The notes under the pieces are model-generated. The model had not been told where the DNA came from and did no database searches. It worked only from the letters and a program-made list of their open reading frames with translations. Shown here piece by piece: positions 33,716 through 44,200 of a DNA stretch of 64,000 bases; the first letter of the stretch is position 1; each line of letters starts with the position of its first letter. The stretch is from contig JAVGWX010000011.1 of assembly GCA_036924085.1 (NCBI GenBank), positions 28,634,817 to 28,698,816 on the forward strand, in the 5' to 3' direction. The position numbers and the translations under genes were made by a program. The stretch is from Ariolimax columbianus (Eukaryota > Mollusca > Gastropoda > Stylommatophora > Arionidae).

Positions 33716-33840
33716 AAATTGGAGCGTGTGACCGAATGGTTTTGATGCCTGCCAGCCGACAAGGAGGGCAGTTGATCGAATCCCCGTAAGGCATATGTTG
33801 TTGTTCTGTTGGGGGTGAAATAAACAAACATAGCCAGCAC
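33716..33840 (+). repeat. tRNA-like SINE (family S4)
   Basis: A-box-like TGACCGAATGGTT and B-box-like TTGATCGAATCCCC are spaced as in a tRNA-derived SINE head. Folding into a functional tRNA is not evident, so I call it a SINE. Confidence 0.5.
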
Positions 33841-33844
33841 ACGA

Positions 33845-34560
33845 CGTGGCGACAGTAGAGGCAAAGCGGCGTGTAGTCCTCAGTCTTTAAAACCCATCGA
33901 CTACCCCAGCAATGGGGAAAATGTTGTACGACCGTATGGTATTCTTGGAAAATGCTCCATTTTGCCTGTGGATTTAATTTGAAGTATAATCGATCCCGAA
34001 TAAAGTATTTGGGTATCAAATGAGAAACACATGTTCCATATTTAAAAAGTTCATTTTATTATCTAAAATGGCTTTAAAAAAAACATTACCTTGACACATA
34101 TATTTGTTCATTTGGCCTTGTTTTATCTTATTTTGTCTTTTCAACATAGCCAAAAAACGATTTAATTATTGTATTAGTTATTTTTTGTTTTCGCTCTGTT
34201 TAAATGTGTTGTTTACAATATTGATAAATTATGTTTATTTTGTGTATGTTTACAGGTATTTGAGGTTGTTTGATTGATTTCTTTCTTTTTTCTTCTTTCT
34301 ATTGTCAATAAACTTGAGGGAAACGTCAGGAATTTTTTTTGCATAAACCAGCTATTAAAAAAAATATATCATGTTTCCCTTACGAACTCGAAAGTCTATA
34401 AAGGAAAAGCAAAAAATGAATAATGATGTGTAATAATGTGTATGAAGGGGTTCACTGAGTCTCGAATATTATTTCATGGGGTTAAAATGGTTGATTAACA
34501 GCTGCTTTAAGGTATTGCACATTTGATCGAGAAATAAATGGAAACAGCCAATAGATACAA
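33845..34560. other. AT-rich unassigned sequence
   Basis: From 34030 to 34400 the sequence is T-rich with several poly-T and poly-A runs. No coding or RNA feature recognised. Confidence 0.45.
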
Positions 34561-35190
34561 TTCACACAAACTTCACATTATCCTCGGCGTCAGTCCGGCC
34601 AACGATAGTCTCTATGCGTTCCGATCTTTTCAACGATGTACCAGTGCGGACCAAGGTCTTTGGTCAGTCCATCTCGCTATCGCGTAGGTGGCGAAACCGT
34701 GGACGTGTACAGGCATATGGCCAACAAATCGTTGTTCTGTGTGTCCATCTGTTGCCAGGCAGGCGTACCACATGTCCAGCCCAGCGATGTTTGCGTGAAG
34801 TCGCTGCTTCCACAATGTTCATAAACAAAGTTTGATGTCGAATTGCTACGTTTCGGATCTTGTCTCGTATCGAAATTGTTAGTGAGAGCCGCTACATTGC
34901 TCTCTAAGTGGCTCTAAGATTCTCAGCATCTGATTTGTGCAAGTTCCACACTTCACACCCGTAAATCATTGCTGGAATGACCACTGAATTGAAAGTGTGT
35001 TCTCTAGCCGTGGTGTCTTTCATCTCTTGGAGTATCGACTTAATGGAGTTAAAGGTATACTAAGTTGCTTCTCGTCGTCTAGAGATTTCCTGGTCGATTT
35101 TATGGTTGGCATTTATCTCTTGGCCTAGGTAGATATAGGAGATTACATCCTCTATGACTTCCTCTCCTAGCTTGATGTCCTGCTTTGGGG
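34560..35190 (-). mobile_element. RTE/BovB-like LINE, reverse transcriptase C-terminal fragment
   Basis: On the minus strand the sequence reads ISYIYLGQEINANHKIDQEI and SRRREA, then FNSVVIPAMIYGCEVWNLHK. These are the YLG..I and the LPA..YGCE.W motifs that follow the reverse transcriptase core in RTE-like LINEs. It is cut at about 35190 by the 11.5-kb array, which therefore starts beside or inside a LINE copy. Confidence 0.8.
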
Positions 35191-35205
35191 AGTGTGGGTT
35201 TCTGA

Positions 35206-38200
35206 GGCAGTTAGGGTTTCTGAGGCAGGGTTTCTGAGGCAGTGTTTCTGAGGCAGTTAGGGTTTCTGAGGCAGTTAGGGTTTCTGAGGCAGTTAGGGTT
35301 TCTGAGACAGTTAGGGTTTCTGAGGCAGTTAGGGTTTCTGAGGCAGTTAGGGGTTCTGAGGCAGTTAGGGTTTCTGAGGCAGCTAGGGTTTCTAAGGCAG
35401 TTAGGGGTTCTGAGGCAGTTAGGGTTTCTGAGGCAGTTAGGGTTTGTGAGGCAGTTAGGGGTTCTGAGGCAGTTAGAGTTTCTGAGGCAGGGTTTCTGAG
35501 GCAGTTAGGGTTTCTGAGGCAGTTAGGGTTTGTGAGGCAGTTAGGGTTTCTGAGGCAGTTAGGGGTTCTGAGGCAGTTAGAGTTTCTGAGGCAGGGTTTC
35601 TGAGGCAGTTAGGGTTTCTGAGGCAGTTAGGGTTTCTGAGGCAAGGTTTCTGAGGCATAGTTTCTGAGGCAGTTAGGGTTTCTGAGGCAGTTAGGATTTC
35701 TGAGGCAGTTAGGGTTTCTAAGGCAGTTAGGGGTTCTGAGGCAGTTAGGGTTTCTGAGGCAGTTAGGATTTCTGAGGCAGTTAGGGTTTCTGAGGCAGTT
35801 AGGATTTCTGAGGCAGTTAGAGTTTCTGAGGCAGGGTTTCTGAGGCAGTTAGGGTTTCTGAGGCAGTTAGGGTTTCTGAGGCAGTTAGGGTTTCTGAGGC
35901 AGTTAGGATTTCTGAGGCAGTTAGGGGTTCTGAGGCAGTTAGGGGTTCTGAGGCAGTTAGGGTTTCTGAGGCAGTTAGAGTTTCTGAGGCAGTTAGGGGT
36001 TCTGAGGCAGTTAGGGTTTCTGAGGCAGTTAGGTTTTCTGAGGCAGTTAGGGGTTCTGAGGCAGTTAGGGTTTCTGAGGCAGTTAGGGTTTCTGAGGCAG
36101 TTAGGGTTTCTGAGGCAGGGTTTCTGACGCAGTTAGGATTTCTGAGGCAGTTAGGGGTTCTGAGGCAGTTAGGGGTTCAGAGGCAGTTAGGGTTTCTGAG
36201 GCAGTTAGGGGTTCTGAGGCAGTTAGGGTTTCTGAGGCAGGTGTTCTGAGACAGTTAGAGTTTCTGAGGCAGTTAGGGGTTCTGAGGCAGTTAGAGTTTC
36301 TGAGGCAGTTAGGGGTTCTGAGGCAGTTAGGGTTTCTGAGGCAGGTGTTCTGAGGCAGTTAGAGTTTCTGAGGCAGTTAGGGGTTCTGAGGCAGTTATGG
36401 TTTCTGAGGCAGTTAGGGTTTCTGAGGCAGTTAGGGGTTCTGAGGCAGTTAGGGTTTCTGAGGCAGTTAGGTTTTCTGAGGCAGTTAGGGGTTCTGAGGC
36501 AGTTAGGGTTTCTGAGGCAGGGTCTCTGAGGCAGGGTTTCTGAGGCAGTTAGGGTTTATGAGGCAGGGTTTCTGAAGCAGTTAGGGTTTCTGAGGCAGTT
36601 ACTGTTTCTGAGGCAGGGTTTCTGAGGCAGGGTTTCTGAGGCAGTTAGGGTTTATGAGGCAGAGTTTCTGAGGCAGTTAGGGTTTCTGAGGCAGGGTTTC
36701 TGAGGCAGTTAGGGTTTCTGAGGCAGTTAGGGTTTCTGAGGCAGTTAGGGTTTCTGAGACAGAGTTTCTGAGGCAGTAAGGGTTTCTGAGGCAGGGTTTC
36801 TGATGCAGTTAGGGTTTCTGAAGCAGTAAGGGTTTCTGATGCAGTTAGGGTTTCTGAGGCAGTTAGGGTTTCTGAGGCAGAGTTTCTGAGGCAGTTAGCG
36901 TTTCTGAGGCAGTTAGGGTTTCTGAGGCAGGGTTTCTGAGGCAGTTAGGGTTTCTGAGGCAGGGTTTCTGAGGCAGTTAGGGTTTCTGAGGCAGTTAGGG
37001 TTTCTGAGGCAGTGTTTCTGAGACAGGGTTTCTGAGGCAGTTAGGGTTTCTGAGGCAGTTAGGGTTTCTGAAGCAGTTAGAGTTTCTGAGGCAGGGTTTT
37101 TGAGACAGTTAGGGTTTCTGAGGCAGTTAGGGTTTCTGAGGCAGTTAGGGTTTCTGAGGCAGTTAGGGTTTCTGAGGCAGTTAGGGTTTCTGAGGCAGGG
37201 TTTCTGAGGCAGTTAGGGTTTGTGAGGCAGTTAGGGTTTGTGAGGCAGTTAGGGTTTCTGAGGCAGGGTTTTTGAGGCAGTTAGGGTCTCTGAGGCAGAG
37301 TATCTGAGGCAGTAAGGGTTTCTGAGGCAGATTTCTGAGGCAGTTAAGGTTTCTGAGGCAGTTAGGGTTTCTGAGGCAGTTAGGGGTTCTGAGGCAGTTA
37401 GGGTTTCTGAGGCAGTTAAGGTTTCTGAGGCAGTTAGGGTTTCTGAGGCAGTTAAGGTTTCTGAGGCAGTTAGGTTTTCTGAGGCAGTTAGGGTTTCTGA
37501 GGCAGTTAGGGTTTCTGAGGCAGGGTTTCTGAGGCAGTTAAGGTTTCTGAGGCAGTTAGGGTTTCTGATGCAGTTAGGGTTTCTGAGGCAGGGTTTCTGA
37601 GGCAGTTAAGGTTTCTGAGGCAGTTAGGGTTTTTGATGCAGTTAGGGTTTCTGAGGTAGGGTTTCTGAGGCAGTTACGGTTTCTGAGGCAGTTAGGCTTT
37701 CTGAGGCAGTTAGGGTTTCTGATGCAGTTAGGGTTTCTGAGGCACTTAGGGTTTCTTAGGCAGTTAAGGTTTCTGAGGCAGTTAGGGTTTCTGATGCAGT
37801 TAGGGTTTCTGAGGCAGGGTTTCTGAGGCAGTTACGGTTTCTGAGGCAGTTAGGGTTTCTGAGGCAGTTAGGGTTTCTGAGGCAGTTAGGGTTTCTGAGG
37901 CAGTTAGGGTTTCTGAGGAAGGGTTTCTGAGGCAGTTAGGGTTTGTGAGGCAGTTAGGATTTATGAGGCAGGGTTTCTGAGGCAGTTAGGGTTTCTGAGG
38001 CAGTTAGGGTTTCTGAGGCAGGGTTTCTGAGGCAGTTAGGGTTTGTGAGGCAGTTAGGGTTTCTGAGGCAGGGTTTCTGAGGCAGTTAGGGTCTCTGAGG
38101 CAGATTTCTGAGGCAGTTAAGGTTTCTGAGGCAGTTAGGGTTTCTGAGGCAGTTAGGGGTTCTGAGGCAGTTAGGGTTTCTGAGGCAGTTAAGGTTTCTG

Positions 38201-41200
38201 AGGCAGTTAGGGTTTCTGAGGCAGCTAAGGTTTCTGAGGCAGTTAGGTTTTCTGAGGCAGTTAGGGTTTCTGAGGCAGGGTTTCTGAGGCAGAGTTTCTG
38301 AGGCAGTTAGGGTTTCTGAGGCAGGGTTTCTGAGGCAGTTAGGTTTTCTGATTCAGTTAGGGTTTCTGAGGCAGTTAGGGTTTCTGAGGCAGTTAGGGTT
38401 TCTGAGACAGAGTTTCTGAGGCAGTAAGGGTTTCTGAGGCAGGGTTTCTGATGCAGTTAGGGTTTCTGAAGCAGTAAGGGTTTCTGAGGCAGTTAGGGGT
38501 TCTGAGGCAGGGTTTCTGATGCAGTTAGGGTTTCTGAGGCAGTTAGGGTTTCTGAGGCAGGGTTTCTGAGGCAGTTAGGGTTTCTGAGGCAGTTAGGGTT
38601 TCTGAGGCAGGGTTTCTGAGGCAGTTAGGGTTTCTGAGGCAGTTAGGGTTTCTGAGGCAGTGTTTCTGAGACAGGGTTTCTGAGGCAGTTAAGGTTTCTG
38701 AGGCAGTTAGTGTTTCTGAGGCAGTTAAGTTTTCTGAAGCAGTTAGAGTTTCTGAGGCAGGGTTTTTGAGACAGTTAGGGTTTGTGAGGCAGTTAGGGTT
38801 TGTGAGGCAGTTAGGGTTTCTGAGGCAGGGTTTTTGAGGCAGTTAGGGTCTCTGAGGCAGAGTATCTGAGGCAGTAAGGGTTTCTGAGGCAGATTTCTGA
38901 GGCAGTTAAGGTTTCTGAGGCAGTTAGGGTTTCTGAGGCAGTTAGGGGTTCTGAGGCAGTTAGGGTTTCTGAGGCAGTTAAGGTTTCTGAGGCAGTTAGG
39001 GTTTCTGAGGCAGTTAGGGTTTCTGAGGCAGGGTTTCTGAGGCAGTTAAGGTTTCTGAGGCAGTTAGGGTTTCTGATGCAGTTAGGGTTTCTGAGGCAGG
39101 GTTTCTGAGGCAGTTAAGGTTTCTGAGGCAGTTAGGGTTTCTGATGCAGTTAGGGTTTCTGAGGTAGGGTTTCTGAGGCAGTTACGGTTTCTGAGGCAGT
39201 TAGGCTTTCTGAGGCAGTTAGGGTTTCTGATGCAGTTAGGGTTTCTGAGGCAGTTAGGGTTTCTTAGGCAGTTAAGGTTTCTGAGGCAGTTAGGGTTTCT
39301 GATGCAGTTAGGGTTTCTGAGGCAGGGTATCTGAGGCAGTTACGGTTTCTGAGGCAGTTAGGGTTTCTGAGGCAGTTAGGGTTTCTGAGGCAGTTAGGGT
39401 TTCTGAGGCAGTTAGGGTTTCTGAGGAAGGGTTTCTGAGGCAGTTAGGGTTTGTGAGGCAGTTAGGATTTATGAGGCAGGGTTTCTGAGGCAGTTAGGGT
39501 TTCTGAGGCAGGGTTTCTGAGGCAGTTAGGGTTTGTGAGGCAGTTAGGGTTTCTGAGGCAGGGTTTCTGAGGCAGTTAGGGTCTCTGAGGCAGAGTTTCT
39601 GAGGCAGTAAGGGTTTCTGAGGCAGGGTTTCTGATGCAGTTATGGTTTCTGAGGCAGTTAGGGTTTCTGAGGCAGTTAGGGTTTATGAGGCAGGGTTTCT
39701 GAAGCAGTTAGGGTTTCTGAGGCAGTTACTGTTTCTGAGGCAGGGTTTCTGAGGCAGTTAGGGTTTATGAGGCAGAGTTTCTGAGGCAGTTAGGGTTTCT
39801 GAGGCAGGGTTTCTGAGGCAGTTAGGTTTTCTGATTCAGTTAGGGTTTCTGAGGCAGTTAGGGTTTCTGAGGCAGTTAGGGTTTCTGAGACAGAGTTTCT
39901 GAGGCAGTAAGGGTTTCTGAGGCAGGGTTTCTGATGCAGTTAGGGTTTCTGAAGCAGTAAGGGTTTCTGAGGCAGTTAGGGGTTCTGAGGCAGGGTTTCT
40001 GATGCAGTTAGGGTTTCTGAGGCAGTTAGGGTTTCTGAGGCAGAGTTTCTGAGGCAGTTAGCGTTTCTGAGGCAGTTAGGGTTTCTGAGGCAGGGTTTCT
40101 GAGGCAGTTAGGGTTTCTGAGGCAGTTAGGGTTTCTGAGGCAGGGTTTGTGAGGCAGTTAGGGTTTCTGAGGCAGTTAGGGTTTCTGAGGCAGTGTTTCT
40201 GAGACAGGGTTTCTGAGGCAGTTAGGGTTTCTGAGGCAGTTAGGGTTTCTGAGGCAGTTAAGTTTTCTGGAGTAGTTAGAGTTTCTGAGGCAGGGTTTTT
40301 GAGACAGTTAGGGTTTCTGAGGCAGTTAGGGTTTCTGAGGCAGTTAGGGTTTCTGAGGCAGTTAGGGTTTCTGAGGCAGTTAGGGTTTCTGAGGCAGGGT
40401 TTCTGAGGCAGTTAGGGTTTGTGAGGCAGTTAGGGTTTGTGAGGCAGTTAGGGTTTCTGAGGCAGTTAGGGTTTCTGAGGCAGTTAGGGTTTCTGAGGCA
40501 GTTAGGGTTTCTGAGGCAGTTAGGGTTTCTGAGGCAGTTAGGGTTTGTGAGGCAGTTAGGGTTTGTGAGGCAGTTAGGGTTTCTGAGGCAGGGTTTTTGA
40601 GGCAGTTAGGGTCTCTGAGGCAGAGTATCTGAGGCAGTAAGGGTTTCTGAGGCAGATTTCTGAGGCAGTTAAGGTTTCTGAGGCAGTTAGGGTTTCTGAG
40701 GCAGTTAGGGGTTCTGAGGCAGTTAGGGTTTCTGAGGCAGTTAAGGTTTCTGAGACAGTTAGGGTTTCTGAGGCAGTTAAGGTTTCTGAGGCAGTTAGGA
40801 TTTCTGAGGCAGTTAGGGTTTCTGAGGCAGTTAGGGTTTCTGAGGCAGGGTTTCTGAGGCAGTTAAGGTTTCTGAGGCAGTTAGGGTTTCTGATGCAGTT
40901 AGGGTTTCTGAGGCAGGGTTTCTGAGGCAGTTAAGGTTTCTGAGGCAGTTAGGGTTTCTGATGCAGTTAGGGTTTCTGAGGTAGGGTTTCTGAGGCAGTT
41001 ACGGTTTCTGAGGCAGTTAGGCTTTCTGAGGCAGTTAGGGTTTCTGATGCAGTTAGGGTTTCTGAGGCAGTTAGGGTTTCTTAGGCAGTTAAGGTTTCTG
41101 AGGCAGTTAGGGTTTCTGATGCAGTTAGGGTTTCTGAGGCAGCGTTTCTGAGGCAGTTACGGTTTCTGAGGCAGTTAGGGTTTCTGAGGCAGTTAGGGTT

Positions 41201-44200
41201 TCTGAGGCAGTTAGGGTTTCTGAGGAAGGGTTTCTGAGGCAGTTAGGGTTTGTGAGGCAGTTAGGATTTATGAGGCAGGGTTTCTGAGGCAGTTAGGGTT
41301 TCTGAGGCAGTTAGGGTTTCTGAGGCAGGGTTTCTGAGGCAGTTAGGGTTTGTGAGGCAGTTAGGGTTTCTGAGGCAGGGTTTCTGAGGCAGTTAGGGTC
41401 TCTGAGGCAGAGTTTCTGAGGCAGTAAGGGTTTCTGAGGCAGGGTTTCTGATGCAGTTATGGTTTCTGAGGCAGTTAGGGTTTCTGAGGCAGTTAGGGTT
41501 TATGAGGCAGGGTTTCTGAAGCAGTTAGGGTTTCTGAGGCAGTTACTGTTTCTGAGGCAGGGTTTCTGAGGCAGGGTTTCTGAGGCAGTTAGGGTTTATG
41601 AGGCAGAGTTTCTGAGGCAGTTAGGGTTTCTGAGGCAGGGTTTCTGAGGCAGTTAGGTTTTCTGATTCAGTTAGGGTTTCTGAGGCAGTTAGGGTTTCTG
41701 AGGCAGTTAGGGTTTCTGAGACAGAGTTTCTGAGGCAGTAAGGGTTTCTGAGGCAGGGTTTCTTATGCAGTTAGGGTTTCTGAAGCAGTAAGGGTTTCTG
41801 AGGCAGTTAGGGGTTCTGAGGCAGGGTTTCTGATGCAGTTAGGGTTTCTGAGGCAGTTAGGGTTTCTGAGGCAGAGTTTCTGAGGCAGTTAGCGTTTCTG
41901 AGGCAGTTAGGGTTTCTGAGGCAGTTAGGGTTTCTGAGGCAGTTAGGGTTTCTGAGGCAGGGTTTCTGAGGCAGTTAGGGTTTCTGAGGCAGTTAGGGTT
42001 TCTGAGGCAGTGTTTCTGAGACAGGGTTTCTGAGGCAGTTAGGGTTTCTGAGGCAGTTAGGGTTTCTGAGGCAGTTAAGTTTTCTGAAGCAGTTAGAGTT
42101 TCTGAGGCAGGGTTTTTGAGACAGTTAGGGTTTCTGAGGCAGTTAGGGTTTCTGAGGCAGTTAGGGTTTCTGAGGCAGTTAGGGTTTCTGAGGCAGGGTT
42201 TCTGAGGCAGGGTTTCTGAGGCAGTTAGGGTTTGGGAGGCAGTTAGGGTTTCTGAGGCAGGGTTTTTGAGGCAGTTAGGGTCTCTGAGGCAGAGTATCTG
42301 AGGCAGTAAGGGTTTCTGAGGCAGATTTCTGAGGCAGTTAAGGTTTCTGAGGCAGTTAGGGTTTCTGAGGCAGTTAGGGGTTCTGAGGCAGTTAGGGTTT
42401 CTGAGGCAGTTAAGGTTTCTGAGGCAGTTAGGGTTTCTGAGGCAGTTAAGGTTTCTGAGGCAGTTAGGTTTTCTGAGGCAGTTAGGGTTTCTGAGGCAGT
42501 TAGGGTTTCTGAGGCAGGGTTTCTGAGGCAGTTAAGGTTTCTGAGGCAGTTAGGGTTTCTGATGCAGTTAGGGTTTCTGAGGCAGGGTTTCTGATGCAGT
42601 TAGGGTTTCTGAGGCAGTTAGGGTTTCTGAGGCAGGGTTTCTGAGGCAGTTAGGGTTTCTGAGGCAGTTAGGGTTTCTGAGGCAGGGTTTCTGAGGCAGT
42701 TAGGGTTTCTGAGGCAGTTAGGGTTTCTGAGGCAGTGTTTCTGAGACAGGGTTTCTGAGGCAGTTAAGGTTTCTGAGGCAGTTAGTGTTTCTGAGGCAGT
42801 TAAGTTTTCTGAAGCAGTTAGAGTTTCTGAGGCAGGGTTTTTGAGACAGTTAGGGTTTGTGAGGCAGTTAGGGTTTGTGAGGCAGTTAGGGTTTCTGAGG
42901 CAGGGTTTTTGAGGCAGTTAGGGTCTCTGAGGCAGAGTATCTGAGGCAGTAAGGGTTTCTGAGGCAGATTTCTGAGGCAGTTAAGGTTTCTGAGGCAGTT
43001 AGGGTTTCTGAGGCAGTTAGGGGTTCTGAGGCAGTTAGGGTTTCTGAGGCAGTTAAGGTTTCTGAGGCAGTTAGGGTTTCTGAGGCAGTTAGGGTTTCTG
43101 AGGCAGGGTTTCTGAGGCAGTTAAGGTTTCTGAGGCAGTTAGGGTTTCTGATGCAGTTAGGGTTTCTGAGGCAGGGTTTCTGAGGCAGTTAAGGTTTCTG
43201 AGGCAGTTAGGGTTTCTGATGCAGTTAGGGTTTCTGAGGTAGGGTTTCTGAGGCAGTTACGGTTTCTGAGGCAGTTAGGCTTTCTGAGGCAGTTAGGGTT
43301 TCTGATGCAGTTAGGGTTTCTGAGGCAGTTAGGGTTTCTTAGGCAGTTAAGGTTTCTGAGGCAGTTAGGGTTTCTGATGCAGTTAGGGTTTCTGAGGCAG
43401 GGTATCTGAGGCAGTTACGGTTTCTGAGGCAGTTAGGGTTTCTGAGGCAGTTAGGGTTTCTGAGGCAGTTAGGGTTTCTGAGGCAGTTAGGGTTTCTGAG
43501 GAAGGGTTTCTGAGGCAGTTAGGGTTTGTGAGGCAGTTAGGATTTATGAGGCAGGGTTTCTGAGGCAGTTAGGGTTTCTGAGGCAGGGTTTCTGAGGCAG
43601 TTAGGGTTTGTGAGGCAGTTAGGGTTTCTGAGGCAGGGTTTCTGAGGCAGTTAGGGTCTCTGAGGCAGAGTTTCTGAGGCAGTAAGGGTTTCTGAGGCAG
43701 GGTTTCTGATGCAGTTATGGTTTCTGAGGCAGTTAGGGTTTCTGAGGCAGTTAGGGTTTATGAGGCAGGGTTTCTGAAGCAGTTAGGGTTTCTGAGGCAG
43801 TTACTGTTTCTGAGGCAGGGTTTCTGACGCAGTTAGGGTTTATGAGGTAGAGTTTCTGAGGCAGTTAGGGTTTCTGAGGCAGGGTTTCTGAGGCAGTTAG
43901 GTTTTCTGATTCAGTTAGGGTTTCTGAGGCAGTTAGGGTTTCTGAGGCAGTTAGGGTTTCTGAGACAGAGTTTCTGAGGCAGTAAGGGTTTCTGAGGCAG
44001 GGTTTCTGATGCAGTTAGGGTTTCTGAAGCAGTAAGGGTTTCTGAGGCAGTTAGGGGTTCTGAGGCAGGGTTTCTGATGCAGTTAGGGTTTCTGAGGCAG
44101 TTAGGGTTTCTGAGGCAGAGTTTCTGAGGCAGTTAGCGTTTCTGAGGCAGTTAGGGTTTCTGAGGCAGGGTTTCTGAGGCAGTTAGGGTTTCTGAGGCAG

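Noticed and set aside
33716..33790. Functional tRNA gene
   Set aside because: A- and B-box-like strings are present but I cannot draw matching acceptor, D and anticodon stems; the same holds for 4440, 52390, 55820 and 63740-63975.
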